DNA from: Phragmites australis
Lineage: Eukaryota; Streptophyta; Magnoliopsida; Poales; Poaceae
Reading direction: 5' to 3'
Assembly: GCF_958298935.1 (NCBI RefSeq)
Contig: NC_084924.1
Span: 31,841,819-31,905,818, forward strand
DNA length: 64,000 bases
Position 1 is the stretch's first letter. The number at the start of each line of letters is the position of its first letter. The notes beneath the pieces are model-generated. The model did no database searches, was not told where the DNA came from, and was given only the letters and a program-made list of their open reading frames with translations. The position numbers were made by a program, and so were the translations under genes. Of the stretch, positions 46,205 to 58,300 are shown in pieces.

Positions 46205-46774
46205 ATGGCATCCTCCTCCCATTCCTCGCCGGGAAGGTCGATAATCTTAGAGGATTTGGCAAGGGCCAAGTCGCCTCTAACGCTGGCTTCGCTCGCTGTG
46301 GTGCCCCTGGGGGCAAACAATCTCCAAGTTCTTCCTGTGGGGTTAGAGCCAACGGCTGTCGTGCTTCCCTCGTTACAAAGAGGGTCTCCCCCTATCGCTC
46401 TCGCCTGATCTTCGACCCGTGCGGTTGCCCTAGTCGAGATTATCAACATCTCTGACGACGAGGAGGAGATCGACTGGGACCTTCTAGAAGAGGAGACCGA
46501 CAGAGAGGAGAAGGCGGATGAGGTGCAGAAGGAGGGTTAGTCGAGTGTGTCGATCAGCAGCTCCATTTGGGTCCTAGCGTCGGCCACCCTGTCTAGCCCG
46601 TACGTAGGCCATCGTTCGATTCCCAAGGCAACCAGTTGCCACTCTAAGGAAGAGTATAAGAGATTCCTTGACTCGTTCAAGGGTAGGGGTCCGCATACTT
46701 CAGAATTCTTGGAGGTGGTGGATCTTCACGATATGCAAGAGTTAGGTAGAACCTTTCCGTCAACTTGGCTTTAG
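46205..46774 (+). pseudogene. Antisense ORF of the nested gypsy element
   Basis: Opposite in sense to pol, next to the 3' LTR. ATG at 46205 (MASSSHSSPGRSIILEDLAR) runs to TGA at 46406. The same frame reopens with VALVEIINISDDEEEIDWDL and an acidic stretch to a TAG at 46538, then reads on through SYSKEEYKRF-like sequence (CHSKEEYKRFLDSFKGRGPH) to 46774. The acidic core resembles that of the outer element's antisense ORF at about 9600-9779. Function unknown; two stops break it. Confidence 0.5.
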
Positions 46775-47439
46775 TCACTCAAGTCGAGAGGGAAAAAAAT
46801 AAGCATGTAATAGGATAGTTAGCCCGTAAAATGTAGTCTACCACCTGAAACCAGTCTTTTCCATGAATGAAAAATGTTCCAGTCCTTTCTGATGGCCTCA
46901 CGGATGGCTTGAAGACCACTCGGGAGCCCTGCGGGTTTTGGACCGTCCGGTCCTAACCGCTGTTTGGAGTGTTCAGTGAGTTTTCGCTGTGCTGTCACGG
47001 CGAGTAGGCTTCGATTGGTCCGCCCTGCTTGCTAGTTAGGCTTTCGAAGCGCGAGACACCCTTAGTACGACAAGTCCCTTGGCGGCGACCAACGCCTGAC
47101 CCGAGTGGGGCTTTGTGGCCTTATGGTCGTTGTCCCGAGCTGTTTGTACCTTTGAAATTGCGCGAGCAATGATCCCACACCATACATGACCTTCGGCTAT
47201 CTGGCTATTTTAACTTCCTAGTCGCCAAGTCCCATAGTGGCCGTCGAGCATTGCACGTGTTGTGGTCAGAGAGCCAATCTGACGGGGGTCCGTTGTTGGT
47301 CGTGAAATCCTGCAAAACAGAGTCTAGTCTTTTGAACTATAAAAAACTTACAAGTTATATTCTACGCCTGTCCAGAAGGTTCTGCAAAATAGAAAAACAA
47401 GCCTGTCTCTGAGCAACCCTATACATAGAACTTGCGCAG

Positions 47440-48530
47440 CAGGACGATGTTCCAGGAGTTGTGTAATTCACGATCGTTCTCCATGGCTAGCATGACCGCA
47501 CTAGGTCAGGTGACATCGAACACTCTGTAGGGCCTTTCCCACTTGGGGAAGAGTTTATTCTGACTGATATCATCCCATTAGCCCTTTTGACCTGTCCGTT
47601 GCTCTGTGGGCGTGACACTGACGCATAGCAAACTTTTGTCTCGATCTCTTCACAGTAGTCCTGGAAAGCACTACTGGTGAACTGAGTCTCGTAGTCCATA
47701 ATTATATGATTTGGACTACCAAACCGCACTACCAGTCCTCGTATGAACTTAATCGTTGTTGAGGCAGTGATCTTCCTGATAGGCTCGGCCTCTATCCACT
47801 TGGTGAATTTGTCGATTGTCACGAACAGGAACTCAAAACCGCACAGGGCCTTAGGGAACGGTCCCATGATATCGATCCCCTAGACAGCGAAAGGCCAAAA
47901 GAGTAGTATAGTTTGCAGTGCTTGGGCTGGTAGATTGGTATGTCGGCCATGATACTAACATGACTCGCACCGTTTCACTAGATCGCAAGTATTTTGGAGG
48001 GTAGTGGGCCAATAAAATCCTTGCTGAAACGCTTTTCTGACCAGAGCACGGTACGAAGCATGCCTATCACATATGCACGATATCAGAGAGCAATGTACTC
48101 CCTTCTTCTTGAGTGATGTATTTTAGTAAAATATCGTTGCTCCCCCTGTGGTAAAGGTGTCCCTCTACCAGGGAGTATCTGTGGGTTTGCCGCATGACCT
48201 TTTCTGTTGATGCATCATCGTTAGGGGCTGCTTGATTCTAAATGTAGTTCAAGATCTAATCCATCCAGACCATACCCAAATCGATTAGGGTGACCACATG
48301 GTAGACTTCAAAACCGAAGGAACATCGCTCTACCTTTCTCACTTCAGAGAGGTATGTCGTCATCGTCTAGTTCGAGCACAGGAATCCCTCTATACTAATT
48401 TACGACCAGTTATCAGTCCCTTATCGCTAGTGGGCGTCTTACCCCCTGTTCAGATGCTTCTCGCATTTCAGATAAGAGGCCCTCATACTCCACAACAATG
48501 TTTGGTGGCCTGGAAATTTAATTGAAATGT
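47440..48530 (-). pseudogene. Second RNase H tail and integrase of the nested gypsy element
   Basis: From 48530 down: remnants of the archaeal-type RNase H (VVEYEGLLSEMREASE, SEVRKVERCSFGFEVYHVV). The integrase finger follows (KAFQQGFYWPTTLQNTCDLV, KRCESC), then the core at 47870-47580 (MGPFPKALCGFEFLFVTIDK, FTKWIEAEPIRK). Two catalytic positions are altered: the TDNGTQF motif reads MDYETQF and the VERAN motif reads VKRAN. Several stops are also present. Confidence 0.75.
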
Positions 48531-48539
48531 GTACCTAAA

Positions 48540-49330
48540 GGTGCCACTAACTTGTGGGGTCAAGATCGCTCCAACCCCTAGTCCAATCAATGTGCGTGAC
48601 TTATTGACATGTGTGGTCCTATGCCTGTTCGTTTCTGGTCATAGAAAACCCTCACCGCTCGATGAACAGTACTGCTCCCGCGACCTATAGGGGTAGTTGC
48701 AAATAGGGCAATGACTCCTCATCTAGTCGAAGAGTGGTCAGTACAGGAGGAGAAAAAGGGTCACCTGTTGAGATCTTAGAAGGGTGCCCCCATTCCTGGT
48801 ATCTTTCGGAAGTGGTCATTCTTTCTATTAGGAACTTGAAGAGTGGAAGAACATTTTTTTCGTCCTCGAGATGACCCTACCCAAAAGGCCACACACCCTA
48901 TTAGTTTCAGGGTACCCTCTTACCTATTTGGGGATTTTGCCTGACTGATGGCTCCAGATCATACTATAGAGGTCACCTTGGCACAGGGAGTCATGCAGGT
49001 CTAAGGGTTGGCTATCCTAACGTGGCAAGGGTCTCCGGGCGCTCCCCATTACTGAGGGAGTTCGAGATCTCTCCTACCATAGGGCCTACCATGGTTCTTG
49101 GTGATCGTGACCATCACCAGTCCTACTGACGGACATGGTTCTTGCCGCCGCAGTTTGCCATCATGTCACAAGGGGGAGCCCCCGACATTCACGCATCATA
49201 ACGGCCTTGGCGATGACGCTGCCAAAGACCACATCCTCTACGGTAGCTCCTCCTGGCGACTCTGTGGTGGTTGGGGCTGTGTCAGAGCATTCCCATGTCT
49301 GGCACCGGTCTAGTTCCCCTATGGGCACAT
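48540..49330. other. Unassigned internal part of the nested gypsy element
   Basis: No clear domain on either strand. The large deletion joining gag to the second RNase H should lie here. Confidence 0.4.
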
Positions 49331-49333
49331 GGC

Positions 49334-49552
49334 CTAAGGATCATCGCCGACACCCGGAACATGGAAGCCTCTGCTTCCCGTTGCATGAACTGTCGTGCAA
49401 ACTTTTTGTTGAGCCTCAGAGCCTTCAGACTCTGGTTCGGTGTCACACACCTGGAGCACACTAGGCTCATCTGGGTCGTATCCCATAACGAACACCATGC
49501 GGTGACTGGGGTCCTCAGAACGGGACTCAGCGGTTGCCGTGGATCCGGCCAT
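49334..49552 (-). pseudogene. gag N-terminus of the nested gypsy element
   Basis: A 72-codon frame (MAGSTATAESRSEDPSHRMV, GYDPDEPSVLQ) starts 69 bp inside the 5' LTR. It is homologous to the gag start at 36892-36746. Confidence 0.6.
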
Positions 49553-49620
49553 GGGTAGCCCAACCTAATCCCCAACACTTACTGAAACACAAAAACACGC
49601 CTCCTACCTGGCGCGCCAAC

Positions 49621-50530
49621 TATCGAGGGTTAATCCCTAACAATGATTCTGGGGTGTACTGGTCGATAGGCGCGTAAACAATGTTTCTGGTGTGCGTGTG
49701 TTTGTGATGAACTCAAGAACACCGAGATTATCTAGGTTCAGGCCTCCCTAAGGATAACAGCCCTACGTCTTGTGTATTTTGTTATCAATATTTGTGAACT
49801 GGCTACATATGAGTTTTTCCGACTCTTACCCCTCTATCCCTACAAACCGGATCCTCCTCTCTTTATATAATAGAGAAATGGAGAACTTGCAAGTAGGCCC
49901 TATTTAGCAGACTCATGACTAGTTAGATATTATACTCTTGGATCATCATCATGGAGAACCTGGTGAACCTAACTTGCCCTGAGAGCTCTGCATGCTCGTC
50001 CCATCTGTGGCACATTGCCGTACCTGCCTCCCCCCGGTCACTCAGTCTTTTCCATCGCCGTGCGCTGCAGGATTATCTACCAAGCTATCCTATCCTTGTG
50101 CCTTGTGAGTCTACCTACAAAATCATCTACTTGCCTGGTCGTTCTGCACATCTTGTCTCATCCATTGTGTGATGCAAGCCGATCTGCAATACCCCACTTC
50201 ATAATAATTAATGCTACAGGACGAGGCACTTCCCATCTGCGTTGGCCATGACTTTGTTCGCTGGAGGAGGTGCTTTGGGAAGGAAAACACTTGAGTAGAC
50301 ATCAATAAATGTGATTAAATGGATTAGGTATGGGCGTCCCACGACTAGCAAGGGCTGGTCGTGGGACCATATTATATCATAAGGAGGCTAGTCGCGCAAG
50401 TCTCGCGTTGGTCGTGCGAGCCAAGAGATGGTCACTCAATGGGCCATGGTTCAGGAAATATCCCCCGCCAGTCGCCACATCCCTCGTGGGGCTTGTTAGC
50501 CAGAAAGCCCCATTACTCAATACTCTAACA
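49621..50530 (-). repeat. 5' LTR of the nested gypsy element
   Basis: Begins TATCGAGGG in + orientation (mutated from TGTC) and ends CTCTAACA. The hairpin at 50336-50367 matches the one in the other LTR. Confidence 0.9.
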
Positions 50531-50838
50531 GTAGGTATCCTGTAGGCCGATATATTTTCCTTCATTGGACACTATAATACATTAAGGCTATAAGACAACC
50601 TTCCATACGGTAGAGAGCACATTCTCTAGGTACATGGGTACAAATTATAATTAATTTTGTACTCTCCGGTTACAGTCATAACTTGTTTTTCCCATTATCT
50701 AATTAACAAGGTCTCCAATCAATAAGAAATAGGTTACCATTATACTGTAACTTAAGTGGGCATCATCCCCATGTCCATAGATGTAGCAAAAATCGCTTTT
50801 CATGAAAACCTCTTTGTAAAGGGATCTACTAGATTTTT

Positions 50839-53800
50839 CTAAGTGCTAATATAATTCACATCAATTACTCCAGAGTTTTTCAACTTTCTAATAGATTTAA
50901 GCCTTCGCTTCACATGTCTCGAGGACTTCATGTTATCCTTAGTACTCATAACCTTAGACAACTCTGTTTTGTTATTGCAGTATATTAGGATCGTTGGTAC
51001 TAGTTTCTCAACCAATGGTAAGTCCATGAGTAGCTCTCTAAGCTACTCAGCCTCAGCAGTGGCAGTGTCTAGCGCTACAAATTCAGCTTCCATGGTTGAT
51101 CACGTCAAAATAGTTTGTTTACAAGACCTCCACGAAACTGCAGCACCAGCCAAAGTAAACATATAGCCACTTGTGGCTTTGATCTCTTCCTCATCAGACA
51201 TGTAATTAGAATCACTATGTCCTTCAAGCACAGAAGGATAACCAGAATAGTGAATTCCATACGAGGTTGTGCCTCTCAAATAACGCAACACTCTCTCAAG
51301 TGCCTCCCAGTGATCATCTCCTAAGTTAGATGTGAACCGACTTAATTTTCTCATTGCAAAAGAAATGCTAGGTCATGTGGCACAAACAAGATACATAAGG
51401 GACCTAATTATTTGTGAATATCTCAACTAATCATTCCCTATGCCATGATTTTTCCTAAGCTTTACACTAGCGTCATAACGCGTAGGGGAATCTTGCTGTT
51501 CTCAAAGCCAAAACGGCTCAACAATTTTCAGTATAATGAGATTGATTTAAAGCAATCTCATCCTCATTTCTTTATCAACTTAATATTAAAAATAACATCT
51601 ACCTCTCCTAGATCCTTCATATCAAAGCATCGAAATAAGAAAGATATGACCTCGACAATAATGGCAGTGCTAGTCCCAAATATAAGTATATCATCAACAT
51701 ACAAGCACAAGATGACTCCTTGACCCCCACCATAATAATAGTATACACACTTGTCTGCCTCGTTTACAACAAAACTAGTAGATGTTAAGGTTTTATCAAA
51801 TTTTTCATGCCATTGCTTAGATGCTTGCTTCAGACCATACAAGGATTTTAATGATTTTCACACTTTATTTTCTTGCCCCTTAATCACAAAACCATCTAGT
51901 TGCTCCATATAGATTTCTTCCTCCAACTCTCCATTGAGGAAAGTTGTCTTTACATCCATTTGATAAATGTGTAGACCATAGGAAGCCGCTAACACAATGA
52001 GCACCCTAATTATGGTTATTCTGGCGATAGGTGAATAAGTGTCAAAATAATCTTCCCTGTCTTTTTGGGTAAAACCTTGGCCACAAGTCTTGCTTTACAT
52101 TTCTCAATTGTTCCATCATGCCTCATTTTCTTCTTGAAAAATCCACGTACATCAAATGGGTTTACACCCATAAGCACAATCAGTGGTCTCCCAAGTCTCA
52201 TTTGGTATGATGGAGTCCATCTCACTACGGACTGCCTCTTTCCAGTACTCAGCACTAGGCCATAAGCCTCAGAAAGGGTTTGTAGCACATCATCCATGAG
52301 GTATAGAATAAAGTCATCACCAAAGGTTTTCTCAACCCTTTGTCTCTTGCTCCTGGATGGAGTATCTATGACAAGATTGCTGTCCTCCTAAAAAATCTCT
52401 CGTATATGTGTGTTTTCAATTGGTTGAGAGGGAGGAAAGTCAAGATTATTGTTGTTCTCAGATTAGTTGTTCATAGTTTCTTAAGTACTACCCACTGGTC
52501 TCATAGGAAAGATATCCTTAAAGAAAGAAGCATCCTTATACTCCATTATTGTATTAACAATAATCTCAGGAGTTTCAGATTTTACAACTAAGAATCTATA
52601 GGTAGGACTATTCTGAGCATATCCTAGGAAAATGCAATCAACTATTTTCGGCCTGAGTTTACTCTTTTTCTGCTCTAGTATGTTGACTTTCTCCAAGCAC
52701 CCACGTTCGCCAAAAACTGACATTGGGTTTTCTCTCCCTCCATCCCTCATATGGAGTACTCTCACATCTTTTGGTGATTACTCTATTGAGGACGAAGTTT
52801 GCAGTCAAGATTGCTCCACTCCCCCCACCACATCTTAGGCATACTAGTAGTCTCCAACATGGCGTTCACCAAATATGTTAGTGTCCAGTTTTCCTCTCAG
52901 CCACCCTGTTAGATTGAGGTGAGTAAGGTGGTGTAAATTCATGGATAGTCCCATGTTCAAATACAAATTAGAGAAGTCATTAAAGGTATACTATCCTCAA
53001 CGATCATCCCTATGTCTTTTAATTTTCTTCTCTAATTGGTTCTCAACCTTTGCCTTATATACTTTAAAGTAGCACAATGCTTCATCCTTAGATTTCAACA
53101 AATACACGTGACAATATCATGTTGCATCATCAAAAAAAGTAAAAAAAATATTTTTTCTCCTTTAGTTAAAACTTCATTCACCTCACACAAATCAGAATAA
53201 ATCAGATCTAATGGTGCCAATTTTTTTTCTATATCTCTAGCCCTTTGAAAGGGTTTTGAGTCTATTTAACTTGCACACCAGATTGGCACTTAAATTCTTT
53301 AACTATTCCACATTTTGGAATTAACTCTAACCTGTACATTCTAGCAACGGTATCAAAACCAATACGACAAAACCGCAAATGCCATACATTGGCCATACAT
53401 TTAGTCAAACCAGTAGCAACATTAAGATTATAACAAGAATCCATAGTACTTAGGTGGAACAAGGCTCCGCTCTCATAGCCTTTTCCTATAAAGGTCCCAA
53501 ATTTAGGCATTACAAATTTATTCAACTCAAACACTAGCTTGAAACCACTCCTACACAGGAAAGGACCACTGATCAGGTTCGTATTTATTGCAGGTGCGTG
53601 CTAAACATTCTTCATGTGGATCATTTTTTCTGAAGTAAGCTTGAGATCTACCTTACCAACACCAAGAACAGAAGCATGCAATCCATTCCCCATCAGGACA
53701 AAGGAAGAACCTGCGGCCTGGTAAGAAGTAAACAAGGAAACATCATAACATACGTGAACGTTAGCACCAATATCAACCCACCAGCACACGTAATTGATGA

Positions 53801-54486
53801 TGTTCTTCAAGTCCTTTTTCTTTATTTTCTTGTTCTTAAAGATAATTGTCTTGTTCACTTTGGGATCCTTGTTCTTGTTATATGTCTTCTTTTGAATGAT
53901 GTTTGCACTATTTTGGTGCATCTTTAGCTCTTGCTTTTCCCTCCGCATCAAGGGCACCAATGAGATCTTCAATAGCAATCTCTTCCCTCTTGTGCTTCAG
54001 AATTGTTGCAAAATCCCACCATGTCGCGGGAAGTTTGGGAACAATTTCTACATCCACAAACTTAGGAGGCAACACACAGCCCAAGTATGAGATCTCGTCA
54101 ACTAGGAGCTGCAGATCATGTGCTTGCACAAAAATGTACCTTGCATCATCCATATGAAAATCGAAGAACTTCAGACACGTGTAGAGCCAGTGACTTGCTT
54201 CGGCCTCTGCGTACTTCTGCTCTAGGGCATCCCACAACTCTGTGGGTGACATGAAATTCATGTACACGTCGTATAGCTGATCTGCCAGTATGGTGAGAAC
54301 GCAGCCTAGTGCAGTGTTATTCTCACTCTCAAATTGTGCATCCTTTTCAACCGTATGTGGGAACATAGGGTGGATCACCCACCAAAATCCCAAAGACATG
54401 AGCCAAAATTTGGCTCATGTCTGCCACCTACAAAAGTTCTCACCAGCAAACCTCTCAGGTTTTATGCCATCAGATGCACTAGCCAT
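50839..54486 (-). pseudogene. gag-pol of the copia element (degenerate)
   Basis: ATG at 54486 (MASASDGIKPERFAGENF). Gag runs to about 53900 (DFHMDDARYIFVQAHDLQLL). The protease at about 53830 reads WWVDIGANVHVC, where the active-site triplet expected as DSG is DIG. GAG-pre-integrase lies at 53534-53262 (NVWHLRFCRIGFDTVARM). Integrase remnants run to about 52480 (VDCIFLGYAQNSPTYRF). Reverse transcriptase is at 52297-51564 with MYGLKQASKQWHEKFDKTL and YVDDILIFGT. RNase H follows to about 50840 (MRKLSRFTSNLGDDHWEALE, NMKSSRHVKRRLKSIRKLKN). Frameshifts separate almost every segment. Confidence 0.88.
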
Positions 54487-54496
54487 TGCGAGTTCA

Positions 54497-55310
54497 CAAA
54501 TATTAAGTCCATATTTTATTAGGTGGAAAAGTACACATGAAAAACTAGATGCAAAGACTAGAACTAGCATGCCTAATATGTACTTCAGATCAAAAGGCGT
54601 ATTACTAAAGAAAGTTGCACGCACAACTTACTTGTTGGGTTGATGAAGACGAGCCTCTGTGAGGGCAATCTGGATGATGTCATAGAAGTAGCTCCTCGGA
54701 TGTAGTTGATGTCAAGGAAGTAGTCGTTGTCGAGGACATAGTCATAGTAGATGTCTATGATGTGTACCAAGACAAAGATGTGGTCGACAGAGAACACACC
54801 AAGCGGTTGCACGAAGACACTGCCCAAAAACCTAATTGCCACCCTGTGCAGGATTCTAAGCGGTACCGGATTGGAGATCCCGCTCTCCTCCTCCTTGGTG
54901 CATGTCGAGAGAAGAGGACGACAAGGCTTAGCAACAGGACAGAATAGTGCAGCCACTTAAGAGAGAGGAGGATTGGGAAATGGGGAGAAAAAATCAAAGA
55001 GCTAACCAGGATGTCTCATGGTTCTCATATAGCCATAAAATGGCTATCTCAAATAGTCACAACTAGCAATTAATGCCCATCAAAATAGGCATTTCATCAC
55101 ATTAAATCGCCAGTAGAAACTGTCTTATTTATCCCTGATTTTAAATGCGCATGTGTATAGCCAAAGTCCCTCTCTTTCCCTCTCCCATGTGTTTCCATTT
55201 TACACAAAGAAGAGAGACAACTATTTAAGTATGCCCAACTATCCTTGGACTAACAATATGGGACTAAAATATGCATGCTTTGAAATTTCATGAATGGGCT
55301 AATTCCAATA
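54497..55310 (-). repeat. 5' LTR of the copia element, truncated at its inner end
   Basis: Aligns with 43441-44413 but lacks its terminal TTTTCCAACA, the primer site and any leader. Only about 10 bp separate LTR homology from the gag ATG. The outer end aattccaata abuts the target duplication GATGC. Confidence 0.85.
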
Positions 55311-58300
55311 GATGCAAACAATAAGCTTGCCCCGTTGGTATTGTAGCTATTGGTATTGGATGTGACCATGGCTTTTGGTTCCAGCAATGCCAGGATACTG
55401 TTTCGTGGTGGATAGCATGCGACACTAATGAATTAGTGTGTCTGGTTTAGGTCAATTCATCCAAGATAAAATGATCTATCATAATATCATCCTACGAATT
55501 TTAGCGGATTGACACTATTTGTCATGTTTATACTAAATATGTGTTTATAAGGGATGAGGTGGTGATGGATTAACCCATCACATTTCTCAAACCAGACAAG
55601 AAAACAAGGAGTGAGATGATTAATCACCACTCCACTTCTCAAATAAAACACACCATAAGGGCTTGCCTTCCAACCGCATATTGCATAATGTGATTGGTTC
55701 CTAACCGCATCTATGACGAGATTTTTTTTTTTTTTTGCAAACTCATATTATGCCTAGGCAAGTTGGCATAGAAGAAATGGCACTAGTTGTCAGCTTAAAA
55801 GTTTTATTGAGTATAGGAACCAAACAACACGTGACATCATATGCAACATGTGAGCCCAAAGTATTTGGTGTTTAGCTCCCCTTCAATCTCACATGTGGGT
55901 CATACATATAAAACTAAGATATAACTGTAAGTGTTCTCAAGTTTCATCATTCAGAAAAAAAAGTGTTCTCATGGATTGGGGAAATGGGAGAAAAAATCAG
56001 AGAGCCAACCAAGACTTCTCATGGTTCTCATATAGCCATAAAATGGCAATTAACGCCCATCAAAACAGGCATTCAATCACATTAAATCGCCATCAGAAGC
56101 TGTCTTATTTATCCCTGATTTTAAACGCATGTGTGTATAGCCAAAGTCTCTCTCTTTCTCTCTCACATGTGTTTCCATTTTAGAGAAAGAAGAGAGACAA
56201 TTGTTTAAGTATGTCCAACTCTCCTTGGACTAACAATATGGGACTAAAATATGCATGCTTTGAAATTTCATGAATGGGCCAATTCCAATAGATGCAAACA
56301 ATAAGCTTGCCCCATTGGTATTGTAGCTGTTGGTATTGGACGTGACCGTGGCTTCGGATTCTAGCAACACCAGGATACTGTTCCCCGATGGATAGCGTGC
56401 AGCACTAATGAATTAGTGTGTTTGGTTTGGGGTCAATTCATCCAAGATAAAATGATCTATCATAAGATCATCCCACGAATTTTAGTGGATTGACTCTATT
56501 TCTCATGTTTACACTAAATATGTGTTTATAAGGGATGAGGTGGTGATGGATCAGCGCGTTAGATTTTTCAAACTGGACAAGAAAACGAGGAGTGAGTTGA
56601 TTCATCACCACTCCACTTCTCAAATGGAACACACCATAAGAGCTTGCCTTTCAACCATATATTGCACAGTGTGATTGGTTCTTAACCACATCTATGGCGA
56701 GATTATTATTATTTTTTTACAAACTCATATTACGCCTAGGAAAGTTGGCACATTATAAATGGCACTAGTTGTTAGCTTCAAAGTTTTATTGGTATAGGAA
56801 CCAAACAACACGTGACGTCATATGCAACACATGAGCCTAAAGTATCTGGTGTTTAGCTCCCCTCCAATCTCACATGTGGATCATACATATAAAACTAAGA
56901 TATAAATGTAAGTGTTCTCAAGTTTCACCATTCAGAAAAAAAAAAAGTGTTCTCAAGGATTGGGAATGGGGAGAAAAATATTCGAGAGCCAACCAAGACG
57001 TCTCATGGTTCTCATATAGCCATAAAATGACCATTTCAAATAGTCACAAATGGCAATTAAGGCCCATCAAAATAGACATTTCAATCACATTAAATCACTA
57101 GCAGAAACTATCTTATTTATCCCTGACTTTAAACATGCATGTGTGTATAACCAAAGTCCCTCTCTTTCTCTTTCCCATGTGTATCCATTTTAGACAAAGA
57201 AGAGAGCCAACTATTTATGTATGTCCAACTCTCCTTGGACTAACAATATGGGACTAAAGTATGAATGCTTTGAAATTTCATGAATGTGCCAATTCCAATA
57301 CATGCAAACAATAAGCTCACATCGTTGGTATTGTAGCTGTTGGTATTGGATGTGACCATGGCTTCTGGTTCTAGCAACACCAGGATACTACTCCCCAATG
57401 GATAATGTGTGGCACTAACGATTAGTGTGTTTGGTCTCGGGTCAATTCATCCAAGATAAAATGATCTATCATAAGATCATCCAACGAATTTTAGCATATT
57501 GACTCTATTTCTCATGTTTACACTAAATATGTGTTTATAAGGGATGAGGTGGTGATGGATCAACCCATCACATTTCGCAAACCAGACAAGAAAATGAGGA
57601 GTGAGATGACTCATCACCACTCCACTTCTCAAATGAAACACACCATAAGAGCTTGCCTTCCAACTGTATATTGCACAGTGTGATTGGTTCCTAACCACAT
57701 CTATGGCGAGGTGTTTTTTTTTGCAAACTCATATTATGCCTAGGCAAGTTGGCACAGAAGAAATGGCACTAGTTGTCAGCTTCAAAGTTTTATTGAGTGT
57801 AGGAACCAAACAACATGTGACATCATTTGTAGCATGTGAGCCCAAAGTATCCGGTGTTTAGCCAAAGTCCCTCACATGTGGGTCATACATATAAAACTAA
57901 GATATAACTGTAAGTGTTCTCAAGTTTCATCATTCAGAAAAAAATGTTCTCAAGGATTGGGGAAATGGGGAGAAAAAAAATCAGAGAGCCAACCAAGACG
58001 TCTCATGGTTCTCATATAGCCATAAAATGGCCATTTCAAATAGTCCCAAATGGCAATTAACACCCATTAAAACAGGCATTCAATCACATTAAATCGCCAG
58101 CAGAAACTGACTTATTTATCCCTGATTTTAAACGCGTGTGTGTATAGCCAAAGTCCCTCTCTTTCTCTCTCCCATGTGTTTCCATTTTAGACAAAGAAGA
58201 GAGATAACTATTTAAGTATGTCCAACTCTCCTTAGACTAACAATATAGGACTAAAGTATACATGCTTTAAAATTTCATGAATGTGCCAATTCCAATAGAT

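Larger units (their letters stand above)
44764..50530 (-). mobile_element. Internally deleted Ty3/gypsy element nested in the copia element
   Basis: LTRs 44764-45671 (908 bp) and 49621-50530 (910 bp), with a perfect target duplication GTAGG (44759-44763 and 50531-50535). The 5' LTR is followed by the primer site TTGGCGCGCCAGGTAGG. Only the gag start, the second RNase H, integrase and an antisense ORF remain; most of gag, protease, reverse transcriptase and the first RNase H are gone. In about 300 hand-aligned bp the LTRs differ by roughly 9%, so it is clearly older than the 14.4-kb element. Confidence 0.92.
43441..55310 (-). mobile_element. Ty1/copia retrotransposon interrupted by a gypsy element
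   Basis: LTRs at 43441-44413 and 54497-55310 flank a degenerate copia polyprotein on the minus strand. A perfect target duplication GATGC sits at 43436-43440 and 55311-55315. In sense orientation the LTR starts TGTTGGAATTAG and ends TTTTCCAACA at the left copy. A purine tract (complement of ccccccacc) abuts the 3' LTR. A 5.8-kb gypsy element is inserted in its 3' untranslated region at 44764-50530. Confidence 0.92.
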
